The position numbers and the translations under genes are program-made. Positions 20,991 through 31,896 of a stretch of 64,000 nucleotides of DNA are shown in pieces (within the stretch, counting starts at the first letter, position 1; the number at the start of each line of letters is the position of its first letter). The stretch covers positions 145,437 through 209,436 of the forward strand of contig NW_005178726.1 in NCBI RefSeq assembly GCF_000350225.1, read 5' to 3'. The DNA is from Chondrus crispus (taxonomy: Eukaryota > Rhodophyta > Florideophyceae > Gigartinales > Gigartinaceae). A model generated the notes under the pieces. It saw nothing but the letters and a program-made list of their open reading frames with translations, did no database searches and had not been told where the DNA came from.

Positions 20991-21738
20991 TTAGTTGAGG
21001 ATGGAAACGGGAACACCTTGGAAGTGGGTAAGCTGGTCGATGACACCGGTCTTGGACACAAGGCCTGCGTGGTACAGACCACCGAAGGCGCACATAGCCA
21101 GACGGCCGTTCTTGATTTCGCTGAGCTGGTACTTCTTGAAGACGTCAGGGTTCTTGCCGAGTCCAAGGGGGTCAAAGGCGAAGTAACCGGGAGCACGGGT
21201 GCCGTCTAGTGTAGCCTTGAGGGCAACAGAGCCGAAAATCTCAAAGAAGGAAACGAAGAGGAGGATCTGCGACATGCCTCCAGTCTTGACGAAGAAGTCA
21301 TGTGCTTCGGTCGGGGTCATGGCCTTGACACCAGGGAAGCGGATAATTTCCGGGATCACGACACCGAGAACGCCAAGCATCGCAACACGGCCTGAGAAGA
21401 AAGAAACCAAAACAGACAAGTCAGTCAACAGATATTACTGAACTGCCAAACGCAGACACATGTGAGGAGGGGGATCGGAGGTGCGGATACTTACAATGCT
21501 TAATCTCAGCCTCTTGCATCCACTTGAGGTTGAAGGCTCCGGACAAGTTGAAGGGGTCGAAGCCTGCGTTGCCTGGAATAGATGGGTCATCCAAAGAAGC
21601 GGGCTGCTCCATGAAGGGCATAGCTGGGGAAATCTTCATGGACACGGCATGTCGTGAGACGGTTGCGGCGCGGCAGACTCGGGTGCCGGAGAGGGAGGAG
21701 GAGAAGCCGGTGACGACAGGTGCGACGAAGGCAGTCAT
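20991..21738 (-). CDS. Red-algal light-harvesting protein (LHCR), 2 exons
   Basis: Exons 21738-21495 and 21391-20991 with a 103-nt GTAAGT...CAG intron; the join gives 214 aa and reads EIKHCRVAML. The leader (MTAFVAPVVTGFSSSLSG...) is a plastid transit peptide. Two generic LHC helices with chlorophyll-binding motifs are visible: helix 1 ExxxxRVAMLG and helix 3 EIKNGRLAMCAFG; a central hydrophobic helix (ILLFVSFFEIFGSVAL) lies between. The PGYFAFDPLG segment is typical of LHC proteins. LHCR proteins bind chlorophyll a and zeaxanthin and serve photosystem I in red algae. Cysteine replaces the usual Gly after the helix-1 His, produced at the splice join. Confidence 0.92.
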
Positions 21739-22932
21739 GTTGATGAGTTAGGGGGAAAAACTGTTGTGGGTGTGGAATGGGGAGGAGTGGTGATGCTGGA
21801 GGTAGAAGAGTAGTAAGTCGGGGGATGGGTTCGCGGCAGACCTCGGTTTGTTTAAGTATTGGTTGAGTGGCTTCTCAAGTGGGCTGTGCGCAGAGGGTGC
21901 AGCTCGCTGGGTTTTATGGGGTTTCGCTGGCGCTCGCTGTAGGCAAGGTGGACTCGATTGCAGAACGTGCCTGTGTGCCGCCTGTCAACGGGCATTCGGG
22001 AGGCCGCTTTCGAACGGAGGTGCACCGAGGTCAATGGCGAGGATAGCCCAATGGTTCGAAATATCTGTGTGCCGAGCTCTCAACAGTCCACTTTCCTGCA
22101 TTTTTATTGGCCCCTCACGGACGATACACTTCCACTTGTCGAGACAGTTGCCACAGAGAGAAGATCATTCGCAGGTATTTCTATTACAGTTCCTCATTAC
22201 AGACGCCGGCCACGACTCGAAATTTGTTCACAGCTTGATCTCAAAATATTCCCCACTCCCGAACTCCCGCTGGGGGCGACACAACTCTCCACTGACACAA
22301 CTCACAGGATGGAAACGTTCAGAATCCTGGAACCGTCTCTAAAAACCCCCACATCAGTGTCTGCCAACTGTAGACGAGCCCCTTGTTTCTTTCGATGTGT
22401 CGCTCCCGATGAAATACTGACATTGTCCAATGAATAAGGCATGTCGTTATTCTCTAGAAACACACTCATATTCCACTCACAAAATATCACATCTCTGCCC
22501 ATACGGCATTACCCGCAGTCTACATACCCGCAATGAAAAGATTGCAAACCAGCTCAGGAGATTTGAGGAATTTTATTTCTTGCGGGTAAATGTTACGGTG
22601 CGAGTACGGAAATGGAAAACACCACCAATGATTTCCGAGGTGTCTCTAGTGCTACTTTTCGTAGAACGCCGTCCAGTTCCGACTGAAAGTTTAAAAAGAG
22701 GCACAACCCCTGACAGACTTGTTCAGCTAGCATAGAACGTCTAGCTACAGTATATGAACGGCAAACTTTCAGAGCACTGACAAATTGTGATTCGATCCAT
22801 CTCTCTGCATCTTGGCACACATCAACAAATGGTAAAGGCTTGTTTGTAAACCTACAACGCCATAATCTGCACAGCCTGGCTCACGCTCTTCACATTACCA
22901 CTTTGGTCAGCAATGAACATAGTGAGAAAACG
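21739..22932. other. Intergenic, no gene seen
   Basis: Promoter side of LHCR and of the next coiled-coil gene (divergent). About 1.2 kb; ORFs here are short and domain-free. Confidence 0.45.
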
Positions 22933-23670
22933 ATGAACCCATACGCATCCTCTTTTTTCCCTTCCACCGCACCCGTCGCGCAACCTGAGAACAACTATAT
23001 GCAGTCGGCTTTGGATCCTTGCGTACCCGAATATACACCAAATTCGGTCGCACGAACTGAACATCCATTTCAGGAAAATATCAATGACTATGAGCGTATG
23101 TCGGGCCCCAGAAGTTTACCGGAGAGGCAGTGGTCATACATTCACGAGGGTGTGGACAATCCTCATGAATGGAGCGAAACTTTTCAAAGCAATCCCGTTG
23201 CCTTTCCATCAGAACTTCTGTCCGGTCTGTCGATGAAGCCAGGCAATGCGTTTGAGCGAAGAAAAGTTTCAAGCCTCACCAATGAGGAGGCACGAGAAAG
23301 CCTTGAGAAGGCCTGGGCCATGTTGGATCTCCATGTTGATGGGGCGAAGAGAATGCAGGAACGGATCTTATTCTTGGCAGAGTTGGTTAAATCACTAAGA
23401 GACGATCTCTCCCAGGAGAAAAAAGCTCACGCTCAGATGGACCTAGAAAAGATGCAGATAGCATCGGAACGTGAACTGTATCGCAAAGAGAAGTTGAAGA
23501 ACAAATTGCTTGAGGAAAGGTTTTCTAGACTTGAGATCCAGCTCGCTTCTGAAAGGGGAGCGAACCGCAGGGAACACGTAAAGAACTCACAGCTCCGAGA
23601 ATTATATGAAGATGCGACAGAAAAGCTCAAGGCGTTGAGTGATTCACGAACCGCGGCAGTAGAGAAATGA
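22933..23670 (+). CDS. Hypothetical coiled-coil protein
   Basis: 245 aa from the ATG at 22933 (MNPYASSFFPSTAP); a TTG-started extension is disregarded. The first ~110 residues are polar and Pro/Tyr-rich. From about 115 to the end is a nearly continuous coiled coil (ESLEKAWAMLDLHVDGAKRMQERILFLAELV, then repeated Glu/Lys/Leu heptads). I do not recognise the family. No signal peptide or membrane segment is seen. Codon use is close to that of the host genes nearby. Confidence 0.6.
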   Translation: MNPYASSFFPSTAPVAQPENNYMQSALDPCVPEYTPNSVARTEHPFQENINDYERMSGPRSLPERQWSYIHEGVDNPHEWSETFQSNPVAFPSELLSGLSMKPGNAFERRKVSSLTNEEARESLEKAWAMLDLHVDGAKRMQERILFLAELVKSLRDDLSQEKKAHAQMDLEKMQIASERELYRKEKLKNKLLEERFSRLEIQLASERGANRREHVKNSQLRELYEDATEKLKALSDSRTAAVEK

Positions 23671-24690
23671 AGAAAGTGACACATTTTGGGCTTTGAAGTC
23701 GTGGACTTAATCTTACGCCATCCATGTAACATGCAAGGTCTGAACGATTGCAGTTTGTTCGACATTGTTTCAAAGCTACGTATAACTTTTAGAATTCGCT
23801 TCGCTAGTTTAGAATCATTTGGACAGCTACAGTCAACTTCAATAAAAAGGTTGCTTGGCTTTTCGCCTTATGAAAAGAAAATCAGAGCACTACGGGATGC
23901 TACCAACTATGTGACTTGCTATGTTCATGCTATGTATGTCATCAAAGGATGACGGTTGTTTTTCTCGCCGCGGCCCTGATGGAAGAGACAGAGTTGCTTG
24001 TTACTCAATCGCGTGAGCCGGGAAATTTGAAGCATTCTTCATCTTCGAGCTCTTGAACTATTGAGTCACTCCTCTAAGTACGGACAAGGAAATGTGGTTT
24101 CGGCTTTAGCTTTTTTTTTTTTAACAAGCATTGGTATACAGGGCATCATCCAATTGTTTTGACGTAGACGTTGTCGCCCTTCGAAAAACATGACGTGCTC
24201 GTTTGTCTTGCGGAAAGTAGCTGGAGTCGGTCATTTGGTCATAACATATCGGCGATATGAGTCTTTCGGAAATCCGAAAGGATCCTCATTTTGGGAGCAT
24301 GGGTGGACAAGGACTTATATTAATAGCAAAAGCGTTTCAACCTTTCTGAATCTGAGAGAGCGAATAGACCTACTGTGATCCTACGGGAAGGCAAGATGCT
24401 TTGTTTGGTTCGCGCATCACCATCAACTCTTCAACTTGGCGTACTGTACTATTGGTTTTCTCGCGTAGTATTCCCGTCGAGATGCAGAATGGCATGCTGT
24501 GCAGTATTAGTGTACGGTCTCACCAGCAGCCTATCCAAAAGGTATCGCTGCCAAGATCCTTACATGACGCTGCAGTAGGATATAATTCTTTTTAGAGAAT
24601 TTTTCTTACGTACCCCTTTTATTTTGGAATTTTTCTTGCGTACCCCTTTCTTCAGCGCATATCATGCACAACACTGGATCAGAAAGTAAT
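23671..24690. other. Intergenic, AT-richer, no gene seen
   Basis: It contains a T12 run near 24111-24122 and a pair of short imperfect repeats at about 24595-24650 (GAATTTTTCTTRCGTACCCC). ORFs lack domains. Confidence 0.45.
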
Positions 24691-26240
24691 GATAAAATTA
24701 GTAGATGGACAAGTGGGCTCCGTGCGCGCTTCGCGCGCCAAGCCAAGTCCCTTCCTCCTCCTCTCCTCGTTCTGCACACGCTGTCGTTCCCCGCCCCCCT
24801 GCTCCCCCTTCCTCTGCGCTAACTCTCCCGTCTTCTCTCCGGTCTTTGTCGCCCCTTGCCCCCTCGTCCTGCTACACGTTACTAGCCCCTGCGCGTCGCG
24901 CCCGGTCCGCGCCACCGCCCTCAGCGCCGCCGCCCGCCTGTGTCCCCTTCCCCCCCGACCGCGGTTCGGTCCCTGCAGCCCGCAAACATGGTCAGCGCCG
25001 CTGCCCTCCACGCCGCCGCTCGCTTCCGCCTAACACTGCTACCTGGCGGCGGCTCCCGGCACCCACCCGCCTGCGGGCGCCCTCCTGCACCGCCGGCTGC
25101 AACACCTGCCCGGCTCTCAGCGACCACTTTCCCCGTTCTTCGCACCTCCGTGATGCGCGCGGCCCGCGCCGCCGCCCTCCGCGCCACCGCTCTCACCACT
25201 ACCTCGACCGCCCCTTCCTAAGCGCACCCGTCCACCACGTCCCCGCGCCGCAGGCACACCCCGCCCACCAGCACGCAGAACGTCTCTGCCACGCCCGCGT
25301 CCGTCCGCCCCGGCACTGCCACCCACCACGCACGTCGCCCGCCACATCTCGCCGCGCACGGCGCTCTTCGCCGCGTGCTGCCCGCTCATGTTGCGCAGAA
25401 GCTCCACGCAGCTCGCCACCACGCGCGCGTCGCCCGCCTGCCGGTCCAGCAGAGTCTCCGCCGCCGCTTGGAACCGCTTTGCGTGGAGTTGCATGCACAC
25501 CGCGTCCGCGATCTCGCGCGCACGCCCGTCCCACCCGCCGCACTCGCCCACCACGGCGTCAACGCCTGCCTCCGCTGCTACCCGGCACACCACGTCCGTC
25601 ACCGTCTCTGAGCAACCCAGTTAGCGCCCGCTCGCCGTCGCGCCTCCCCCGCCTCCCAACACGCGCGCCCGGTTGAAGCCCGCTCGCCGTCCGGCCTCCC
25701 CCGCCGCCCGGCACGCGCGCCCGATTGAAGACCCTTGTAGTACTCCACGCCGTCCCGCTCTGGCCCGGTCCGCTCCTGCGCCCTCTGCTCCCCCACGCGC
25801 ACGCGCGAGTGTGGCGATCCATGCCGCCCCGCCTCGGCGCCCCCCACCTACCCTCCCCCACCGTCCCCATCGCTGCCCCAGCCCACAACTCCTCCATGTC
25901 ATCGCCGCACACCCAAAACCGCCCTCCGCCCACCATCATCTTGCAGCCCACCGTCCCTATCGCCGCCCATCGCCGCCCCGACCCGCACTTTCTCGTCGCC
26001 GCGCATCCACATCCGCCCCCCAAAGTCGGAGCACCACGCGCTGCGCAACTCCGCCTTGAAGAATTCCGGCCCCCCCACGCACAGCCCCCCGCGCACCACC
26101 GCCCCGCTCACGTCGCCACGAGCCTCCGGTATTTCGGGCAGCCCCGTGTCTCACGCGTCCGCCCCCCTGTCGTACGCGTCCATCTACCACACCGCTGTCA
26201 CGTGCTCGCAGTGCCCGCCCCAGTTCCGCCCACAATGTAG
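24691..26240 (-). pseudogene. GC-rich frame-broken region with ARM-repeat-like fragments
   Basis: About 1.5 kb of strongly GC-rich DNA with no intact gene. On the minus strand one frame (25602-25387) reads EAGVDAVVGECGGW...VVASCVELLRNMSGQHAAKSAV, which resembles an armadillo helix pair. A neighbouring frame just downstream (GVAETFCVLVGGVCLRRGDVVDG) looks like its continuation. This suggests a decayed ARM-like gene with frameshifts. Long ORFs on the plus strand are Pro/Arg shadow frames of GC-rich DNA. Recognition is weak; it could also be an unknown gene with several introns. Confidence 0.28.
25627..25729. repeat. Two-copy ~51-bp tandem repeat
   Basis: CCCGCTCGCCGTC...CGGTTGAAG at about 25627-25677 is followed by a close copy ending CGATTGAAG at about 25729. 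It lies within the GC-rich frame-broken region. Confidence 0.6.
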
Positions 26241-26278
26241 ACCCCCCTGGCGCGGTTTAAACGGATCCGGGCTAACAT

Positions 26279-26442
26279 TTGTAGTGTACTGTAGCGCGGC
26301 CGCGCTCGGCAGTCCGCACAGTTATTTTAAATTTTAAATTTAACTTGTCGCCACTTGTCAGCCTGTACTGTAGTGGGGCCCCGCCCCGCAGTCCGCACAG
26401 TAATTTTAATTTAAAATGTTACACTTGTCGCCACTTGTCACC
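26279..26442. repeat. ~82-bp tandem duplication with TGTACTGTAG and CGCCACTTGTCA
   Basis: Both units share TGTACTGTAG, then GCAGTCCGCACAGT, an ATTTTAAATT-type AT stretch, and end CTTGTCGCCACTTGTCA. The GC-rich stretch in the middle differs. A third partial end (GCCGCCACTTGTCA) lies near 26492-26505. Confidence 0.65.
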
Positions 26443-26625
26443 GCCACGTGTCCCCGTGGCGGCCTGGCCTGCGGCCAGGCCCCGCCCGTGGCCGCCACTT
26501 GTCACGGTAGCGCCAATGGCAACGCGGGAGCGCAAGGACATACAGACAGACACACAGACAACGATTTTAGTAGTTGTAGAATTGAATTCAATGTGAGTAC
26601 AATAAATAAATAGGGCCATTTGCGG

Positions 26626-26880
26626 ATCTTGGGGTGACAGGTGCGGCTTTTGATGCCCTTGGGGAGGTGAAGTTCTAGCCCTGGGGGTGTTTTGGGGGCG
26701 ACTACCCCAATTGAGGTGGCATTGAAGGGTGACGTTCCTCATTCATCCAATTCCGAGGGTGACGTCGCCCTAAGAAAACGACATGTTGAAACATGCCGAT
26801 CTTTGTCTGTGTCTATAGGGCGACATTGGATCGTTTTCTGAGATTGATGTGATTTCAGTTGGAAATATAGGGTGACTTCA
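26626..26880. repeat. GGGYGAC motif cluster (left)
   Basis: Seven copies of a GGGYGAC core lie near 26632, 26694, 26727, 26757, 26765 (inverted), 26817 and 26869, several preceded by TTTTCT or ATAT and A/TAGGG. They flank the 3' end of the MULE transposase gene and may be subterminal transposase-binding repeats. Confidence 0.5.
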
Positions 26881-26968
26881 TATGCGAAACACCGGCAACT
26901 TCTACCCACTCTATCTACATACAATTACATACAGTATTTTCCGTATTTTCCATACCACGGAAGCATGT

Positions 26969-28927
26969 TTACCTAGTGTTTTCATCCCCATAAAGCTGTC
27001 TCAGTGCACAATCAGTGACAGTATGCGTCTCAGAACGACAAAGAGAGCAAGTATACTTCCTCTTTGATGGCGCAGGTCCGTTCTCATACCAGCTCTTCTT
27101 ACGTTTTCCCGCGTTTTTCACTGGCCTCCCACGAGGAGGAGGGATAGCTTTGGGAATTCTTAAGTTCTGACCAAAAGCTACTAACCGTTTCGCTTGTTTG
27201 ATAACTTTGTCGACAGAGTATTGCGCCGGCATTGAGTAACACAAGCTGTAGTAATTCTCTTTCCATGCTTTCGTCAAATGTCGTCGCGCAACGTGCTTAT
27301 ACAAATTATTAGATCCGTACTTCTCACATATGACAGCCGTTCCGTGATAGCAAGGAAAACCGGAACCATCTCGTGAATGCATGCAGCATGAAGGGGGCGT
27401 GTTTGGCTCTGAACGCATGACTACATGCCTCAAACGCGTTCCGTCCACCACGCTTCGTACCGTCGCCTCCATTTGCCCCGTTCCCTCTACAAACCTAACA
27501 GACTCCTTATAAACTCTTGATCTCTGAATGAGTAGCGCAAGACGTTGTTCAATGTGAGGTGGTACGGGACTCTTGCAGTTCATTGCAGTTGCTTGCCGCT
27601 TCAAAAAGGCAGTTCGCTGTGTCGACACAACTTTCTCCAGCATCTTTTGAGGCTCCACTGTCCTGATGTGGTTTCGCAGGGCGGCGGACATGCCACTTTC
27701 AGCTCCTTGAGATGTCGTGATTAGATCTTGCAACATCGAGCATGCTCTGTACAGCTCACTGTCATCAAACCTATTAAGGTAATCTGACATCTTCATCGGG
27801 AAGTCTTTTTTGGCTTGAATAACCTCATCCTTGCTTGGGTTTCGAAGCGCTTTATCGTACATGCGCACACCAACAACCTTTCCCGCACCCAGTGCTGTAG
27901 CGAGATTTTTTCGGACATGCAGTGGGTCCAGGAACAACTTCGCGTGCTGCATGCACCGCTTGTACGCTGAGTCGATAGATTTCTCCTGGTCGACAATTGT
28001 CGTCCTCGTTGGTACATCAAACCCTGGGATATCCGCGGCGGCAGCAAAAACTTTCTCCCATGTGTCCATTCCCTCAGCTCCCACGAAATGGGCGAACACC
28101 AAGGGGCAGAGTTGATGGTTAGTGTCGTATCCGAACACTTCAAATGTGGTTCCGTAAGAACGGCGGCCCAAACCCTCGCAATGAGCGGCATCCGCTGCGC
28201 ATGTCATCCTGCCCTTTCTACAGAAAGCTTCTGCAACCATCGGGACGAAGAGGAACCCGCCATAATATTTACCCTCATCCGCAATATCCGAGACGTCCAC
28301 ATCCTCTACATTAAACCCGGATTGTAGGGATCTTAGTTTTTCAGAGTATGAAAGTTTTTGCTGTTGTTTGTATATGAATCGTGCAGCCTTGATGCGCTGC
28401 GCCTTCATTTCCGTACCGGACAAGATGAAAATGTCCACCCTGTGCCCCAATTCCCTCAACAGATCAGAGTATCCTTCCAGGGCAGCCATGTCAACGGCTC
28501 GAGCAGCTGAGATGTATCTGTTCAGCTCGCGCCTCACAGTGCGAATGTGTGATCTTGCTGGTTGTCGACGGTAAATTGACTTCGCCCTTAAAATGGACGC
28601 TAGGACGCTGGTGGGCATGTCAGGGTTCAAGGCGAACTCATCACGAAGCGCCCGTGCGGTCTGCTCAGCGGTATACGCCGGTCTAATTTGACAGGACTTT
28701 CTGTCGACTGACTGCCCATAGCACTGGTTTTCGTGCTCTTGGAACCGATTCAACTTCCACAATCCCGATTTCGGTTGCCGATTAAAAGTGAGAGTTGCGG
28801 CACAATGCTTTCGTCGAAGCTCTCTTTTGTTCCGCTCGCCGTTTCTTCTGTTCGTCTTCAGACAAAGTTCTGACGTCAACTGGCAACACCCTTTCAGCTG
28901 CAGCTGCTGCATCACAAGCTTCTCCAT
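26969..28927 (-). CDS. MULE (Mutator-like) transposase
   Basis: 652 aa from the ATG at 28927. An N-terminal FLYWCH/FAR1-like zinc segment (HCAATLTF...WKLNRFQEHENQC, 41-69) is followed by the MULE DDE fold. Asp246 (ADAAHCEG) and Asp313 (TTIVDQEKSI) are the likely catalytic Asp residues, with the family-typical DPLHVRKN helix; the third residue was not fixed. A SWIM zinc finger (SCCMHSRDGSGFPCYH) and a C-terminal CCHC knuckle (CSLCRSETHTVTDC) complete the usual order. The ORF has no internal stop, so the copy may be recent. Its first 146 nt overlap the upstream J-domain ORF in another frame (+1), so the N-terminus could also come from splicing or frameshifting. Confidence 0.85.
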   Translation of the reverse strand: MEKLVMQQLQLKGCCQLTSELCLKTNRRNGERNKRELRRKHCAATLTFNRQPKSGLWKLNRFQEHENQCYGQSVDRKSCQIRPAYTAEQTARALRDEFALNPDMPTSVLASILRAKSIYRRQPARSHIRTVRRELNRYISAARAVDMAALEGYSDLLRELGHRVDIFILSGTEMKAQRIKAARFIYKQQQKLSYSEKLRSLQSGFNVEDVDVSDIADEGKYYGGFLFVPMVAEAFCRKGRMTCAADAAHCEGLGRRSYGTTFEVFGYDTNHQLCPLVFAHFVGAEGMDTWEKVFAAAADIPGFDVPTRTTIVDQEKSIDSAYKRCMQHAKLFLDPLHVRKNLATALGAGKVVGVRMYDKALRNPSKDEVIQAKKDFPMKMSDYLNRFDDSELYRACSMLQDLITTSQGAESGMSAALRNHIRTVEPQKMLEKVVSTQRTAFLKRQATAMNCKSPVPPHIEQRLALLIQRSRVYKESVRFVEGTGQMEATVRSVVDGTRLRHVVMRSEPNTPPSCCMHSRDGSGFPCYHGTAVICEKYGSNNLYKHVARRHLTKAWKENYYSLCYSMPAQYSVDKVIKQAKRLVAFGQNLRIPKAIPPPRGRPVKNAGKRKKSWYENGPAPSKRKYTCSLCRSETHTVTDCALRQLYGDENTR

Positions 28928-30182
28928 TGCTGCTGGTGTCTTCAGGCGTGACGGCTATGTACGCTCCGAAACCAAAGTCATCGTCGTCAATACATTCCGG
29001 GCGAGGGGAACGAGAGGAATCTGCTTCATCTTCCATCGAACTTTCTTCTTCGGCATCAACATCCTCATCGTCCTCTTCCTCATCCGAGTTCACCCCGTCA
29101 CCCGCCTCTCTATCCCAATCATCGTCAGGCGCCCCAACGAACTCCGCTTCCTCACCATCTGGGCCGTGACCCATTTTAGATTCAAACTCTCTACCCAGGA
29201 CATCGGTCATAAAATCGGTTCCGTCAAACGAAGATGTATGGATCCTGGGGGAATTATTCCGAGCCCCTCCTTGGCTCCTTGATTCATGACGATCCCTTCG
29301 TTCCCTCCTCTGCCTCTCTTCTCGTTTCCGCGCCTCATTATCCATACGTGCTCGTTCCTGATAAGACATTCTCTTCTCTCTGCGCTCCCTAGCCATCCGT
29401 TCCCGCCTTTGCGTAATCGTCTCAGGCTTTTCCACCTGACATATGTCTTCGTCTTCCGTTTCCCATTCTTGTCTCATTTCCTTCTCCCTCCGCTGATGTT
29501 CCCATTCACTTTCCGCTGAGCCTTTTCTTTCCCTCTCTTCCTCCAATGCCTGCTCTTTTTCTCTCTCCGCTTCCTCCCTCTTCGCACGTACTCTCTCCTC
29601 CTCTAGCCCCTGCTCCCTTTTACGTCTCAACTCCTGAGCTCTTTCTTCTTGCATCCTTTCTTCACGATTGCGACGCCCCTCCCTCTTTTCCCTTTCTTCA
29701 CTTTTGTCCGTTTCTTTGCTCCTATCCTCGCCTTTTTCCGCTTGAGAAGACATTTCCTCCTCCTCAGCCATGACCTTTCTTCGAATATTCTCCCTTTCCT
29801 CCCTTAACATGAGTTCGAGTAGTTTCTCCTTCGAGGTTGGAATGAGTGTAAAAAGTAGTGTTGCGGGAACCAAATTTGAAGCATCTTCCCCGTTTTCCAT
29901 CTCATCAAAACGAATGTCTCTCTCAGCTTGTTCTTTTGCGCGAGTGAGCTTTTGCATAGCTTTATTCGCGGAGGAGCGATCCGACACACATCTGTCCGGA
30001 TGAACAAGAAAAGAGAGCTTCTTGAAACGCTTTTGTATATTGCGCAAAGTGGGCTCGTCACTTTCGTCCGCCGTATCTCCGGGATGAGCGCAACAAAAGA
30101 CGTCAATTACGGGCGTTTCGTTGATGATGATTGTCCCAAAGTGATGCAGGGCCTTTCTGGCGTCTGGCGGAAAAGATCGCAT
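28782..30182 (-). CDS. J-domain protein with charged coiled coil, MULE-linked
   Basis: 466 aa from the ATG at 30182. Residues about 45-90 form a short J-like domain with an intact HPD (61-63) in KRFKKLSFLVHPDRC, then LTRAKEQAERD. The middle is a long Glu/Lys/Arg coiled coil, followed by an acidic patch with runs of Glu and Asp. J domains stimulate Hsp70 ATPase; the C-terminal J helix here is short. The gene ends inside the start of the MULE transposase ORF, offset by +1 frame, and both sit between GGGYGAC motifs. It may be an accessory gene of the element, a captured host gene, or the 5' part of one spliced product. Confidence 0.7.
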   Translation of the reverse strand: MRSFPPDARKALHHFGTIIINETPVIDVFCCAHPGDTADESDEPTLRNIQKRFKKLSFLVHPDRCVSDRSSANKAMQKLTRAKEQAERDIRFDEMENGEDASNLVPATLLFTLIPTSKEKLLELMLREERENIRRKVMAEEEEMSSQAEKGEDRSKETDKSEEREKREGRRNREERMQEERAQELRRKREQGLEEERVRAKREEAEREKEQALEEERERKGSAESEWEHQRREKEMRQEWETEDEDICQVEKPETITQRRERMARERREKRMSYQERARMDNEARKREERQRRERRDRHESRSQGGARNNSPRIHTSSFDGTDFMTDVLGREFESKMGHGPDGEEAEFVGAPDDDWDREAGDGVNSDEEEDDEDVDAEEESSMEDEADSSRSPRPECIDDDDFGFGAYIAVTPEDTSSNGEACDAAAAAERVLPVDVRTLSEDEQKKRRAEQKRASTKALCRNSHF

Positions 30183-31735
30183 TATCCCGCCAAAATATGG
30201 CAGAGAAAAAGGGGAAAGAACAGAGGGTGACAGTGAAAAGCGAGCTGCGGTGCGAGGGATACTTCCGGAGGATGGATTTTTGTGGGGTGACTATCGGAGA
30301 AAGTGGTCGAGGCGCAGGCCGAGGCGCAGGATATTTGACAAGAATATCTGCGCTGCGGACGCCCTACAAATGAGACACTCATGCCGGCCAGAAACACTGT
30401 TTCTGGAGGACCAGTAGTTTCATACGAATTGCTCAATTTTTGCAGATAATGCGCCATACATGCCATTTGTGCAATGTCCAAGTGTTTACCAGAGCTTTGA
30501 GGCCCACATTTACGTCACTTATCGTTGTTGTTGTACACTAGTTTTGAGAGCTGCTCCGTAGCACGCTGATTATTGAGAAAAGCCAAAGTTTACAGGGATA
30601 CATGTTTTGTCACCCGTCCTATCTACTCGTACAAGTAGTCTCAATTTCACCAAAGCTCTCTCAACTTTTGTACTGAAGCGGTGGAATGGAGGGTATGAGG
30701 GGAAGAAGGGGTAGCGGATGGGTTGTTTGGACCGAGAAGTGAAAGCTCAAAACCTCCAATGATTACCGCAATGTACGCATGAGACAAAGGTCGTTAATGG
30801 TTCATCTGCGGACCGAGTCTGCATCTGGTAATAAGTACATTTTCTTTGCTTGCATTTTCCGCACTTGAACATATCAGTACTTGCCTCTTGCTTGCTAAAC
30901 GGCATCGCATCTCTGGTCATCTTAGCACGAACTTCCTCCCGATTCTTTCGTAGCTCATGATGAGGGCGCAGGCGTCCGTTTCGCCGAGAATTCGTTCAGA
31001 GATGACAGGGGCGTTGGGGTGTTGGTCAATACAACTGCAACAGCGTTTGATCACATGAGCAATGTCCCAGTCGATGGGAGTGGTGGCCTACCAGTAGGTG
31101 ACGGTACCGGGGTGTCGCCGTCCCAAGTATATGTGGACAGATAGACTTTCTTCCTTTTCCAAATTGTTCATCATAGATTGTGTAAATGGGAGCCTGTACA
31201 AGTCTGATACCATGCAAGTTTAACAGCTTCGATGTCTTGTTAAGCATGTGCATCCAAGCGATGGAGGACGCCGTTTGAGCGGAAGCAAGCGAGGAAGAGT
31301 TCCTCAATAATGTAAAGTCTCTTCACAGAACCCGTATATACATGTCATACGGTCGAGCCATATGAGCGATATCCACGGCGCATCAGCGAACGACGTGGAA
31401 TTATCAGTTTCGCTGCAAATACAGTACTTCGTAGGGACAGGATAATGACGAGGACAGCTTGCCGAGAGATACAATGGCCACCTTCGACACCTGTTGATTG
31501 GCGGAATGCGTTCTGACCATGACACTAGGCCAATAGGAGTGATTCCCATATGGTGACCTTGCTGGACAATGAATGAGGATCCGGACTGCAGAGGGCAGGC
31601 TGTGATGTCCGCAGAAGTATTTGGTTGTTCCAAGAACATTTTAATACGCAAACCAGGCAGCTACATTACTCATGAGTCCTGCACTGTCGTCGGAGTGAGC
31701 GCCACATCGCTAGATGAAAAAGGCTATGAAACAGT
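30183..31735. other. Intergenic, no gene seen
   Basis: Right flank of the MULE, with two GGGTGAC motifs (about 30226 and 30287). After about 30400 it is ordinary AT-balanced DNA with short domain-free ORFs. Confidence 0.45.
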
Positions 31736-31896
31736 GACAGAAAGAATCGCTCCGGCTGCATTTCAGCCGCACCAGAGACAAGAAAGGGAAACCTACACTA
31801 TCAACAATACGAGTGCACCACCTCTCCCATGACCCGCACGCCCAGCAATACGCCCGCCACCCTGTCGTCTCCGCCCACTCCTTCCCGCCGCAGCCC

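Larger units (their letters stand above)
26241..26968. other. Repeat-rich left flank of the MULE
   Basis: Holds a tandem pair of ~82-bp repeats (26279-26442), a GC palindrome near 26458-26489 and a cluster of GGGYGAC motifs (26632-26876). No gene. Confidence 0.5.

Noticed and set aside
24705..25676. 323-codon plus-strand ORF
   Set aside because: Arg/Pro/Ser-only composition without a domain; a shadow of GC-rich DNA.
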